NCBI GenBank assembly: GCA_937923565.1
Contig: CALDTX010000088.1
Span: 1-36,378, forward strand
Reading direction: 5' to 3'
DNA length: 36,378 nt
Source of the DNA: an uncultured Granulosicoccaceae bacterium
GTDB taxonomy: Bacteria; Pseudomonadota; Gammaproteobacteria; Granulosicoccales; Granulosicoccaceae
In this document: positions 1 to 9,413 of the stretch, one piece after another
Numbering within the stretch: position 1 is the first letter of the stretch
How the letters are laid out: the number at the start of each line of letters is the position of its first letter
Notes under the pieces: generated by a model
Database searches by the model: none
What the model saw: only the letters and a program-made list of their open reading frames with translations
Told to the model about the DNA's origin: nothing
Translations under genes and position numbers: made by a program

Positions 1-176
1 CTGGCACAGACTCCATTCGCAGCTTACTGAGTTCAATAACCGACCCAATTTTAACGCCCATTCGAAAATACGTTCCACCAATTGGAGGCCTCGACCTTTC
101 ATCTTTGGTGGCCATTATTGGGCTTATATTTGTGCAGAAACTGGTCATCGGCACGCTCATCAGCGCACTTTTTTAA
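1..176 (+). CDS. YggT family membrane protein, C-terminal fragment (5' end outside window)
   Basis: Frame from base 3 reads GTDSIRSLLSSITDPILTPIRKYVPPIGGLDLSSLVAIIGLIFVQKLVIGTLISALF*; the DPxLxPIRxxxPxxGGxDLSxxxxxI pattern is typical of YggT. Confidence 0.8.
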   Translation, partial: GTDSIRSLLSSITDPILTPIRKYVPPIGGLDLSSLVAIIGLIFVQKLVIGTLISALF

Positions 177-228
177 AGTAACGCTAACATCTCAATGTTT
201 TAGTTATTCCCACCGAAATAAGTAAAAA

Positions 229-288
229 AACACTGTATTTAGGGTATTTTCTACCTCCGTTGTTCAGATTTACTACAAATACAGTGTT
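229..288. repeat. Perfect 12-bp inverted repeat AACACTGTATTT (229-240) / AAATACAGTGTT (277-288), 36-bp spacer
   Basis: Read directly; flanks nearly extend it (GTAAA...TTTAC). Upstream of the HU-like gene, downstream of yggT. Confidence 0.7.
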
Positions 289-462
289 ATTTACAAAAAA
301 TGTTCTATAAACATTGTGCGCGATAATAAAAACTGTGTTAACTTTCGCGCGCTAAAACAGGTAACGCAGTTGTATAAAACACTATGTACGCAGCGATTGC
401 CGGCACGTGTGCATATCAAGCATGTGCACTTCCGACAACATTAATTACTCGAGGATTCCATC

Positions 463-834
463 ATGGCGGCGAAAAAAAAAGCCACCAAGAAAAAAGCTAG
501 TGGAAAGAAAAAAGCCACGGCCACAGCAGTAAAGAAGCCACCTACCAAATCGGAAATCATGTCATCGATTGCCGAAACTACTGAACTTAGCCGCAAAGAA
601 GTTGCTTCAGTTTTCGAAGCGCTTGGTGGTTTAATTCAGGAAAACCTAAAGCCACGCGGCCCTGGCACGTTCAGCATTCCTGGTTTAATGAAGGTTCGCG
701 TAATCAAGAAGCCAGCAACTAAAGCACGTAAAGGTATCAATCCTTTCACGGGCGAAGAAGCTATCTTCAAAGCAAAGCCTGCACGCAAAGTTGTAAAAGT
801 ATTACCGCTGAAAGGTTTAAAAGACATGGTTTAA
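463..834 (+). CDS. HU/IHF family DNA-binding protein with lysine/alanine-rich (H1-like) N-terminal tail
   Basis: MAAKKKATKKKASGKKKA... tail followed by HU fold (TKSEIMSSIAETTELSRKEVASVFEAL... INPFTGEEAIFKAKPARKVVK); GAGGA Shine-Dalgarno upstream. Confidence 0.88.
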   Translation: MAAKKKATKKKASGKKKATATAVKKPPTKSEIMSSIAETTELSRKEVASVFEALGGLIQENLKPRGPGTFSIPGLMKVRVIKKPATKARKGINPFTGEEAIFKAKPARKVVKVLPLKGLKDMV

Positions 835-873
835 ACCTAGGTGCATAGCATTTGCTAAACACTCATAAGGCAT

Positions 874-908
874 GGAAGGTTGATATGCATCCGTTATATC
901 AACCCTCC
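874..908. terminator. Hairpin GGAAGGTTGATAT-N9-ATATCAACCCTCC downstream of the HU-like gene
   Basis: 13-bp stem with one mismatch; no T-tract, so terminator function is uncertain. Confidence 0.45.
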
Positions 909-1181
909 ACAAGCGACAACATATTGACGATCATTGCTTCTATTTAATGGCCTCGTGCAGGCAACATGTATTTACCTGCCAATTTGTCATCTCCCACATA
1001 CGAATTATCCGCGTAACCTCAGGTCCAACAAAGCAACTAACAATTTTACAAGCCGTAATCTTTAGAAAATTTAAGGAATAACAGCAAATAACTGCTTAAT
1101 TGGTCATTTTTCGTACAACAAACCGCAATATGTCCGCTTTCGCAATGAACAGACGCAAAACCTGCGCATCTGGCGTCAATA

Positions 1182-1210
1182 TTGAACCATTGACTTGAGT
1201 ACCCTATAAA
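1182..1210 (+). promoter_or_regulatory. Candidate sigma70 promoter for the gsp operon: TTGAAC-N17-TATAAA
   Basis: -35 at 1182-1187, 17-bp spacer, -10 at 1205-1210, about 86 bp upstream of gspC. Confidence 0.5.
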
Positions 1211-1295
1211 ACGATAAACTGCGCGGCCGTGCCTTAATAGCTATGGTTCTAGTAGTGGTTTTTCGCGACAACAAAATTAGACAGGTTTAAGTGAA

Positions 1296-2213
1296 ATGAG
1301 CGCGACTTCAGCAAGCTTACTATTGGACAAACAACAGCAAAAATTGCCGCGTTGGGTTAACACGCTACTGGTTATTTTGTTGGGCTGGGCGCTAGCCGTT
1401 CTCACTATGAAAATGCTGCCCAATTCTCAAGCGACAACAAGCTTGCCAACGAATACCGTACCCGTCAAAGCGACCAACAAAGCACCCGACCCTGCGAAGC
1501 TTGCGCAAGCAATCGCTAGCATGCATCTGTTCGGCAATGCGGCAGCGCCAAAGCCAGTCGTTAAAGAAACCGTCGTTGAAGAAAAAATAGAACAAACCAA
1601 ACTCAATTTAAAGCTGGCTGGCGTTTTCGCGTACACACCTGCAGAGAAAGCCATAGCGATAATCAGCGCCGGCTCAGGTGAACAAAACGCTTACGGCATT
1701 GGCGATAAAGTATCCGGAGAAACAACGTTAAAGTCGGTTCACGCCGATCACGTTGTGCTGAATAACCGAGGTAAGAACGAAAAACTACCGCTTGCAGACG
1801 ATATAAAACCTATAACGTCCGCTGCTATCCCGCAAGCGCAAGTTAGCAATAATCAAAACACAAGCCCTTCAGAGGGTGGACAAAGCAATATAGAACTACC
1901 CAGTACACCGGGTGCTCTGAGAGATACCTTGGCACGCAACCCGTCGATGTTGGGCAGAATTGTCTCTGCGGAGCCCTATCAGGAAAACGGCAAATTACTC
2001 GGTTACAGAATTACGCCAAAACAAAATCCGGAAATACTCGAAGCGCAAGGCATTGTTGCTGGCGACGTGATCACCCGGGTAAATAACATCGACTTAAACA
2101 GTCAAAAACAAGGCATTCGAGCGCTTCGAAATGCAGTGAAAGCGCAGAGTCTCGACATCGTTGTTTTGCGTGATGGTGTTGAAGTTCCTCTTAATATTTC
2201 ACTTGCTCAATAG
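1296..2213 (+). CDS. gspC: Type II secretion system inner-membrane protein GspC
   Basis: N-terminal TM, HR domain (LNLKLAGVFAYTPAEKAIAII..), C-terminal PDZ (GIVAGDVITRVNNIDL); followed by gspD. Confidence 0.9.
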   Translation: MSATSASLLLDKQQQKLPRWVNTLLVILLGWALAVLTMKMLPNSQATTSLPTNTVPVKATNKAPDPAKLAQAIASMHLFGNAAAPKPVVKETVVEEKIEQTKLNLKLAGVFAYTPAEKAIAIISAGSGEQNAYGIGDKVSGETTLKSVHADHVVLNNRGKNEKLPLADDIKPITSAAIPQAQVSNNQNTSPSEGGQSNIELPSTPGALRDTLARNPSMLGRIVSAEPYQENGKLLGYRITPKQNPEILEAQGIVAGDVITRVNNIDLNSQKQGIRALRNAVKAQSLDIVVLRDGVEVPLNISLAQ

Positions 2214-2281
2214 AAGCCATTTTTGTCAGTTTATACGAGTGAAAAGGCTACACTCCTAAGTAAGGTGAATTTGCTCTGAAT

Positions 2282-4453
2282 ATGATGATTAATCCGATTA
2301 AGTTAAAAAATTTATTTGCACTGTTGTGTGTAGCCGTTTGTCTGCAGCTACCACCTGCCTACGCGCAGGAAGATACGTTCACATTGAATTTAAAGAACGC
2401 CGACATCCATTCGCTCATTCAGACAGTTTCACGTCAATCAGGCAAAAACTTTGTGGTAGATCCTCGTGTTAAAGCGCGGGTAACTGTCATTTCTGCAAAA
2501 CCATTAAGCGCAGATGAGCTTTACGAAACTTTCTTGTCGGTTCTGCAAGTGCACGGCTATGCCGCAGTACCGGGTGAAGACTTAATCAAGATCGTTCCCG
2601 ATGTCAACGCTAAGCAAGGGCCTGTGCCCGCCTATGACGGCACGGCTTCAGACCAGCTTGTTACCCAAGTTATAAAAGTAGAAAACGTTCCCGCAGCGCA
2701 ATTGGTGCCAATTTTACGGCCGTTAGTACCCCAGCAAGGCCATCTGGCTGCCTACGCTGCAACCAACACGTTAATCGTTACAGACAGAGCGTCGAACATC
2801 CAACGCTTAATCAGCATTATTCAAGGCATCGACCGGCCAGACAACGAAGAAGTTGAAGTTATCAGGCTTAGCCATGCGTCCGCCAGCGAAGTTATTCGTA
2901 TCTTGGGTTCTTTGCAAACACGCGCAGGTCAGGCAACGGGCTCACCGGGTGCAGTTCGTTTTGCTGCCGATGAACGCACTAACAGCATTTTACTCAGTGG
3001 CGATTCAGCCGCCCGTATTCGCATGCGTGGTCTTATCGCTAATCTGGACACACCGGTAGAATCTGGAGGCAACACCCGCGTTGTCTATTTGCGTTTTGCC
3101 AATGCTGCCGATCTTTTAAAAATTCTGACTGGCGTATCGGCTGGGCAAGCCAAAATTGGTACCGGCAGTAGCGACGGCGACGGCGTAGGAACTGCCACTG
3201 CAGTTGCCGCAACACCTACCGTTAACGCCAACGGTGTTGCTGCACCGCAAGCGCCTACCGCTTCTATCGTTCGCAGAGTATCGCAAACCGAAAGCGATCG
3301 ACCAAACGTTGATATCCAAGCCGACGAAGACACCAACGCATTAATCATTACCGCACCACCTGATGAAATGCGTAGCATTCTGGCTGTTATTGAGCAACTG
3401 GATATTCGCAGAGCACAGGTACTCGTCGAAGCGATTATTGCCGAGCTTTCCGAGAACAACAGCGCTGCCTTGGGTGTGAACTTTGCGATAGACGGCTCCA
3501 ATAACAACCGACCCTTAGCCTATACCAACTTAGGCGGTGCAACCCAGGCCTTGGCGGCAACCGTTGCAAGTGAAGGCGCCTCTTTGGGCACAGGCTTATC
3601 GTTGGCTTTAGGCCGATTTGGCAGTGGTGGTATCGACTTCGGTTTCCTGCTCTCAGCCATCGCTTCCGATTCAGACAACAACATTTTATCCACACCAACG
3701 CTTGTCACCATGGATAATCAGGAAGCTGAAATCGTGGTCGGACAAAACGTGCCTTTCGTTACCGGCACACAGCTTTCGTCGTCGAACAACAACCCGTTTC
3801 AAACCATCGAACGGCAAGATATCGGTATTAGTTTGAAGGTAAAACCTCAGATTAACGAAGGCGACAACATCAAAATGGAAATTGAACAGGAAGTGTCTGA
3901 CGTTAGCAGCACATCGGTTACCGGCGCATCCGACATCACCACTAACAAGCGTTCAATTAAAACCACGGTATTGGTTGAAGACGGACAAACGCTGGTGCTT
4001 GGTGGTCTCATTGACGACCAAATCAACGATACACACGATAAAGTACCCTTATTGGGCGATATCCCTCTGTTGGGCAGCCTGTTCCGCTATCGCACAACCA
4101 CGAAGAGCAAGCGCAACCTAATGGTATTTTTACACCCAACAATCTTGCGCGATATCGAAACCGCCGATTATTACAGCCGCAGCAAATACGACGATTTGCG
4201 TACCGCTCAGCTCGGACTCTTTGACAGCGACGACCTCCTCGGTCGGGGCGTACCTAAGCTGCCACCACTGCATCTGTACTTTAACGGTACGCGTGTCAAA
4301 GATGTAAAGGACACACTCAGCACAATTGTGCCAACCTCTGACCTTAGCCTCGAGGAACAACGTCAATTGCACGCCAAATTGCCTCTGATCGACAGCCTAC
4401 CACCACAGGCTGGCGCGAAGGATGCAACAGGACCATTTGACAGTAGTAACTAA
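2282..4453 (+). CDS. gspD: Type II secretion system secretin GspD
   Basis: Signal peptide, N0-N3 domains, secretin core (VPLLGDIPLLGSLFRYRTTTKSKRNLMVFLHPTIL). Confidence 0.96.
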   Translation: MMINPIKLKNLFALLCVAVCLQLPPAYAQEDTFTLNLKNADIHSLIQTVSRQSGKNFVVDPRVKARVTVISAKPLSADELYETFLSVLQVHGYAAVPGEDLIKIVPDVNAKQGPVPAYDGTASDQLVTQVIKVENVPAAQLVPILRPLVPQQGHLAAYAATNTLIVTDRASNIQRLISIIQGIDRPDNEEVEVIRLSHASASEVIRILGSLQTRAGQATGSPGAVRFAADERTNSILLSGDSAARIRMRGLIANLDTPVESGGNTRVVYLRFANAADLLKILTGVSAGQAKIGTGSSDGDGVGTATAVAATPTVNANGVAAPQAPTASIVRRVSQTESDRPNVDIQADEDTNALIITAPPDEMRSILAVIEQLDIRRAQVLVEAIIAELSENNSAALGVNFAIDGSNNNRPLAYTNLGGATQALAATVASEGASLGTGLSLALGRFGSGGIDFGFLLSAIASDSDNNILSTPTLVTMDNQEAEIVVGQNVPFVTGTQLSSSNNNPFQTIERQDIGISLKVKPQINEGDNIKMEIEQEVSDVSSTSVTGASDITTNKRSIKTTVLVEDGQTLVLGGLIDDQINDTHDKVPLLGDIPLLGSLFRYRTTTKSKRNLMVFLHPTILRDIETADYYSRSKYDDLRTAQLGLFDSDDLLGRGVPKLPPLHLYFNGTRVKDVKDTLSTIVPTSDLSLEEQRQLHAKLPLIDSLPPQAGAKDATGPFDSSN

Positions 4454-6063
4454 TGAAAATGGTCGTGTCACCTGCTGAATTCATAGATGTTGGAGATCCT
4501 CCTGAAAACGGAGCTGCCAACGACAGTGCCGAAGAGCTTTTCGGTGCGGAAGATTCAAACTCCAGCACCCCTATTGGCGCTACAGCCAATAAGGCGGCTG
4601 TGGATCTGCCCTATACCTTTGCCAAACGTCATGGCGTACTGCTGGAACGTGGCGAAAACGGCGATTTAAAACTTATTCATCGAGCAGGAGTGTCAGTGAT
4701 GGCACTTACCGAAGCTCGTCGCAAAGCCGGACAAACCCTTAAGCTTGAAAAAATCAGCGCCGACGATTTCGACGCCCGACTAACCCGGCACTACGAAGGT
4801 GATACGGGTCAGGCGATGGACATCATGGACGACTTCGGCGACGATCTCGACCTTGCGCAACTGGCCGATGCTCTGCCCGAGCCTGAAGACTTACTCGAAT
4901 CTACCGACGATGCACCGGTTATTCGGCTAATCAATGCCATGCTGACCGAAGCGGTTCGCAGCCAGGCATCTGATATTCATATCGAACCTTTTGAAAAACG
5001 CTTGGCTGTTCGTTATCGCGTAGATGGCGTTATGCAGAAAATGATCGATCCTCCCAGAGAGATCGCACCGCTCATCATTTCGCGTTTAAAGGTTATGGCC
5101 AAGCTAGACATCGCTGAACGCCGCTTACCACAAGATGGGCGTATTTCGTTGCGTGTTGCTGGCAGGCCTGTGGATGTGCGTGTTTCTACCCTGCCTTCCG
5201 GCCATGGTGAACGCGTGGTATTGCGATTACTCGACAAACAAGCAGGACGCCTAGACTTAGAAAACCTGGGTATGCCGAGTGCGGCATTTCAAAATTTGAC
5301 CAAGAGCCTGTCGTTGTCGCACGGCATCGTATTGGTAACCGGGCCTACCGGTTCTGGTAAAACCACAACACTTTATGCAGCATTGTCCAGACTGAACACA
5401 TCACGCTATTCCATCTTGACCGTCGAAGACCCCATCGAATACTACATTGACGGCATCGGACAAACACAAGTCAATAACAAGGTCGATCTAGACTTCGCAC
5501 GAGGCTTGCGCGCCATCCTACGACAAGATCCAGATATCGTTATGGTTGGGGAAATTCGAGATATCGAAACGGCTGAAATTGCGGTACAAGCCAGTTTGAC
5601 TGGTCACCTGGTACTTTCAACTTTACACACGAATACAGCGGTTGGCGCCGTTACACGTTTACGCGATATGGGCATTGAACCATTTCTTTTAGCATCAAGC
5701 CTTGTGGGTTTGGTAGCACAGCGGCTTGTGCGTTTGCTTTGCCCACACTGCAAACGCAACACCACGCCAACGCACAGTGAATTGAAATCTTTGGGTGCAA
5801 CGGTTAGCCAAACAGAGAACGTTTGCACCTCACACGGCTGTGATAAATGCAATCACACCGGCTATGTTGGCCGAACCGGCATTTATGAAGTTATTCAAGT
5901 AGATGAACATATGCGCACCATGATCCACGACGGTGAGTCAGAGCACGACCTTGAAAAGTATGCGCGTTCAAAACACGCCGGCATTCAGGACGATGGTGCC
6001 CGGTTAGTGCTGGAAGGTAAAACCTCGCTAGAAGAAGTTCTTCGAGTTACACGAGAAGCATAG
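4453..6063 (+). CDS. gspE: Type II secretion system ATPase GspE
   Basis: Walker A GPTGSGKTTTLYA, VGEIRDIETAEIAVQASLTGHLVLSTLHTN, CxxC zinc motifs (CPHC, CDKC); TAATG junction with gspD. Confidence 0.96.
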   Translation: MKMVVSPAEFIDVGDPPENGAANDSAEELFGAEDSNSSTPIGATANKAAVDLPYTFAKRHGVLLERGENGDLKLIHRAGVSVMALTEARRKAGQTLKLEKISADDFDARLTRHYEGDTGQAMDIMDDFGDDLDLAQLADALPEPEDLLESTDDAPVIRLINAMLTEAVRSQASDIHIEPFEKRLAVRYRVDGVMQKMIDPPREIAPLIISRLKVMAKLDIAERRLPQDGRISLRVAGRPVDVRVSTLPSGHGERVVLRLLDKQAGRLDLENLGMPSAAFQNLTKSLSLSHGIVLVTGPTGSGKTTTLYAALSRLNTSRYSILTVEDPIEYYIDGIGQTQVNNKVDLDFARGLRAILRQDPDIVMVGEIRDIETAEIAVQASLTGHLVLSTLHTNTAVGAVTRLRDMGIEPFLLASSLVGLVAQRLVRLLCPHCKRNTTPTHSELKSLGATVSQTENVCTSHGCDKCNHTGYVGRTGIYEVIQVDEHMRTMIHDGESEHDLEKYARSKHAGIQDDGARLVLEGKTSLEEVLRVTREA

Positions 6064-7293
6064 ATGGCTGCGTTTGAGTACGTTGCCCTCGACCTTAAAG
6101 GGCGAGAGAAGAAAGGGGTTCTGGAAGCCGATACCGCAAGGCTTGCTCGCTCTCAACTACGCGCCCAAAATCTTACCCCGTTGCAGGTTGATGAAACGAC
6201 GGTTCGTAGTAAAACCAAAAACCAGCGCGGCGGCAAAGCAACACCCACCTTCCGTGGCAGTCTAAAAACTAACGACTTGGCATTGCTGACTCGACAAATT
6301 GCCACGCTTAGTGCCGCCGGTACTCCATTGGAAGAGTCATTGGCAGCCGTTAGCCGACAAACAGAAAAGCCGCGGATACAGTCTTTGATACTCTCTGTGC
6401 GATCCAAGGTATTAGAAGGGCATAGCTTTGCCGCAGCCTTAAAAGACTACCCCAAGGTTTTTCCGGAAATTTACCAAGCCACAGTTTCTGCAGGTGAACA
6501 ATCAGGGCATTTGGATGCTGTGTTGGAGCGCTTGGCAGACTACACCGAAGAACGGCAAGTTGCTAACGCTACCGTAAAAAAAGCGCTTATTTACCCGAGC
6601 ATGCTGGTCATTGCATCGGTGCTCATTGTGGCTTTTTTGTTGTCCTACGTTGTTCCACAGGTAGTCACGGTGTTCGACGGCATGGGACAAGACTTACCTC
6701 CGTTAACCAAAGGGCTACTGGCCACCAGTGCTTTTGTACGCGAATGGGGCTTGCTTGCTGCGATCGTATTCGTACTAGCCATTTTTGCGTTTGGTCGGGC
6801 GATGCGCGGAGAGGCATTCAAAACGCGCATACACGGTGTATTGCTAAGAACTCCGCTGATTAAAAAAATCATACGCGGCTTTAACACATCGCAGTTTGCT
6901 CGAACCTTAAGTATTTTGTCGGCCAGTGGTGTTCCCGTTTTACAAGCGCTGGATATAGCAGCACAAGTAGTTACTAACCGCCCAATGCGCAAAGCAGTAG
7001 ACAAGGCGGCAGGCCAAGTGCGCGAGGGCACCACATTGGGTAATGCTTTGGAAAAAACGGGCTATTTCCCGCCGATGATGTTACATCTGGTTGCCAGCGG
7101 AGAGGCGTCGGGAAAACTGGATTCAATGCTGGAAAAAGCTGCCACTCACCAAGAACGAGAGTTAAATTCATTAATGGCGATATTTCTTGGCTTGTTTGAG
7201 CCGATCGTGATTCTGATAATGGGTGGAGTCGTTCTAACGATAGTGCTCGGGATTCTATTGCCCATATTCGAAATGAACCAACTGGTTGGCTAA
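6064..7293 (+). CDS. gspF: Type II secretion system inner-membrane platform protein GspF
   Basis: GspF/PilC duplicated domains (LTRQIATLSAAGTPLEESL; FARTLSILSASGVPVLQAL); immediately follows the gspE stop. Confidence 0.95.
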   Translation: MAAFEYVALDLKGREKKGVLEADTARLARSQLRAQNLTPLQVDETTVRSKTKNQRGGKATPTFRGSLKTNDLALLTRQIATLSAAGTPLEESLAAVSRQTEKPRIQSLILSVRSKVLEGHSFAAALKDYPKVFPEIYQATVSAGEQSGHLDAVLERLADYTEERQVANATVKKALIYPSMLVIASVLIVAFLLSYVVPQVVTVFDGMGQDLPPLTKGLLATSAFVREWGLLAAIVFVLAIFAFGRAMRGEAFKTRIHGVLLRTPLIKKIIRGFNTSQFARTLSILSASGVPVLQALDIAAQVVTNRPMRKAVDKAAGQVREGTTLGNALEKTGYFPPMMLHLVASGEASGKLDSMLEKAATHQERELNSLMAIFLGLFEPIVILIMGGVVLTIVLGILLPIFEMNQLVG

Positions 7294-7357
7294 TTTCGAT
7301 TAGGCTTTTCGTGCTTTATATCCGCGTTTTATAAAGGCTAACTTTAAACGATAGAGG

Positions 7358-7564
7358 TTAAACCTTAACGGCTCTAACTTGCTTGTTAGCGCAAAAGGGA
7401 AATTGCTGCTGGCTTTCGATTTCCTGACAAGCTCGTCGAATCATAAAATCAGTGATTTGATGCTCTTCGCCATACATATCGATGGTTGCACCATAGGTAA
7501 GCTTGGCAGGTAGCGGCCTGAGTAAACGGCTATCGATAGATTCCAAATTTTCTAATGCTTGCAT
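7358..7564 (-). CDS. Small hypothetical protein (about 68 aa from internal Met)
   Basis: MQALENLESIDSRLLRPLPAKLTYGATIDMYGEEHQITDFMIRRACQEIESQQQFPF...; longer ORF to 7636 would overlap ppk2. Confidence 0.5.
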   Translation of the reverse strand: MQALENLESIDSRLLRPLPAKLTYGATIDMYGEEHQITDFMIRRACQEIESQQQFPFCANKQVRAVKV

Positions 7565-7628
7565 AGTGCACTCCGTTGTTTCATGTTGTAAGTACAAACT
7601 CTCATACGCAAATCTTTGACCAAAACCG

Positions 7629-8525
7629 TTATTCATTGTTCAAACTAACAATATGATCTTCAAATAATGCAACTTCTTCGGCAGACTTTTCTGGGAACCT
7701 CAGTGGCAACTGAGCCATTGTGTCTGCAATAATTTGCGCAACACACAGACGCATATAAGGTTTGTTGTCTGCCGGAATGGCATACCACGGGGCGTAATCT
7801 CGTGAGGTCTCATTTAATAAACTTTCGTAAGCCGCCATGTACTCGCTCCACATTCCCCGCTCTGACAAATCAGATTTTGAAAACTTCCAGTACTTCTCGG
7901 GTGATGTGAGTCGTTTTAAAAACCGAGCTTTTTGTTCCTCTAACGAAACATTCAGCCAGAATTTCAAAATAATGGTGCCATTCCGAGCTAAATGTTGTTC
8001 ATGAGCTCGAATGGACTCAAAGCGTTCCTGCCAAATTGAATCGTTATCGACTGTTGGCAGCCTCTGGTTGGCCAAATATTCGCTGCGTACACGAACCGCT
8101 AGCACCTCTTCGTAATAACTGCGATTAAAGACACCGATACGGCCTCGTTCTGGTAACCGACGCGCTGTACGCCAGAGAAAGTCGTGATCGAGTTCTTCCG
8201 AAGAAGGAGACTTAAATGAGAACACCTGACACCCAGCCGGATTAACACCACTGAGAACCGAGCGAATAGTGCCGTCTTTACCGGCCGCATCCATCGCTTG
8301 GAATACCAGCAAAATTGAGTAGCGGTCATCGGCGTAAAGCTTGCGTTGAAGCGTTGAGATTTCCTTAACACGCTTAGCAAGCGATTTCTCTAAGGCCTTA
8401 CGACTGCCAAGCTGTTCAGACGGTGAGCTGTTGTATTCAGCCACACGAAATTGCCCGTCAAAAGGCACGACCATCGCTGTGGTAGGAGGCTGAATCATCG
8501 GCTGTCCATCCAACCCATCATCCAA
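7629..8525 (-). CDS. Polyphosphate kinase 2 (PPK2) family protein
   Basis: FQAMDAAGKDGTIRSVLSGVNPAGCQVFSFKSPSSEELDHDFLWR...RGRIGVFNRSYYEEVLAVRV. Confidence 0.93.
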   Translation of the reverse strand: MDDGLDGQPMIQPPTTAMVVPFDGQFRVAEYNSSPSEQLGSRKALEKSLAKRVKEISTLQRKLYADDRYSILLVFQAMDAAGKDGTIRSVLSGVNPAGCQVFSFKSPSSEELDHDFLWRTARRLPERGRIGVFNRSYYEEVLAVRVRSEYLANQRLPTVDNDSIWQERFESIRAHEQHLARNGTIILKFWLNVSLEEQKARFLKRLTSPEKYWKFSKSDLSERGMWSEYMAAYESLLNETSRDYAPWYAIPADNKPYMRLCVAQIIADTMAQLPLRFPEKSAEEVALFEDHIVSLNNE

Positions 8526-8617
8526 GTAACCACCGCATAAGCAGCACGCATAGCCAGGCGCTCAATGGCGACGGCTGATACTGCTACAAAATGGTTCCGG
8601 TGGATTTTCACGTTCAG

Positions 8618-8681
8618 ATGCTTCGGGTTGTTTCGGTAGACCAAGACATTACCGAAGCATGCTTAAACGAAACTGAAACGT
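8618..8681. promoter_or_regulatory. Nested/alternative hairpins upstream of ppk2
   Basis: ATGCTTCGG (8618-8626) and TTCGGTA (8632-8638) both complement the same segment TACCGAAGCAT (8650-8660); outer CACGTTCAG / CTGAAACGTG arms. Confidence 0.45.
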
Positions 8682-8708
8682 GAACTGAATCGGTATTAAT
8701 GCCACAAT

Positions 8709-8725
8709 AATTTACGGCGTAAATT
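8709..8725. promoter_or_regulatory. Palindromic operator-like site AATTTAC-GGC-GTAAATT
   Basis: Perfect 7+7 palindrome in the intergenic region upstream of ppk2. Confidence 0.4.
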
Positions 8726-8893
8726 TGACTGTCAGTACGTATTTATGTGAATTGATACACTAAAAGCTTGCATACAACGATTAAGTAGCGCTTTTTTAGG
8801 GGTTTTTCGGGTTATTTCGAGCAGAAAAAAAATCGCATAATTTAAAAAAAAAAGTCGAAAAATGTTGCTTGATAGTCTACCCGTACGCCATGA

Positions 8894-9349
8894 CTAGAGC
8901 CTGGGCGTTACATACACAACAATTAACAGCGATACGCCGATGAGCAAGTTGATCAGCACGACATGCCTGATACGATTAAGCAGGTTGGCAGCGATTGGCC
9001 AACTCTCTGAGGCAACAGCGGATTTGAACGGCAAATAGAGCTTGAAGTACAAATAGATAAATAGCGCCATCATTATCCAACCCAACAAATGCATTGTATG
9101 AATGTACGGAGCTGTGTTTTTGAAACCGCCAAACACACCAAACAACATGTAATAACCAGTGAGCAATAACAACACAATAGCCAGCCAAACCCACGGAAAG
9201 AATTTTTTAAAAACGGCTGCCCATAACCGTAAACGTTCAGGCGGCTGTAACGATAAAGCTGATGGTCGCAACACCATGTAAGAGAAAAACAAGCCTCCAA
9301 TCCACAGCACGGCGGACAGGACGTGAAGAATTATCGCTAAAGCATGCAT
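8894..9349 (-). CDS. CopD-like integral membrane protein
   Basis: MHALAIILHVLSAVLWIGGLFFSYMVLRPSAL... four predicted TM segments, His/Trp-rich first helix; start taken at internal Met. Confidence 0.7.
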   Translation of the reverse strand: MHALAIILHVLSAVLWIGGLFFSYMVLRPSALSLQPPERLRLWAAVFKKFFPWVWLAIVLLLLTGYYMLFGVFGGFKNTAPYIHTMHLLGWIMMALFIYLYFKLYLPFKSAVASESWPIAANLLNRIRHVVLINLLIGVSLLIVVYVTPRL

Positions 9350-9413
9350 AAGGAAAACTGAGGTTGGTAAAGCGTTGCAGTCAGTGTAACTCAGGCCCCT
9401 GCGGCTTGCTAAA

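Noticed and set aside
3085-3507. 140-aa minus-strand ORF opposite gspD
   Set aside because: Ser/Ala-rich shadow ORF of the secretin gene.
6645-7034. 129-aa minus-strand ORF opposite gspF
   Set aside because: Shadow ORF; gspF is unambiguous.
8790-8870. AT-rich homopolymer stretch as a replication origin or phage attachment site
   Set aside because: No DnaA-box cluster or flanking direct repeats seen; more likely upstream regulatory DNA.
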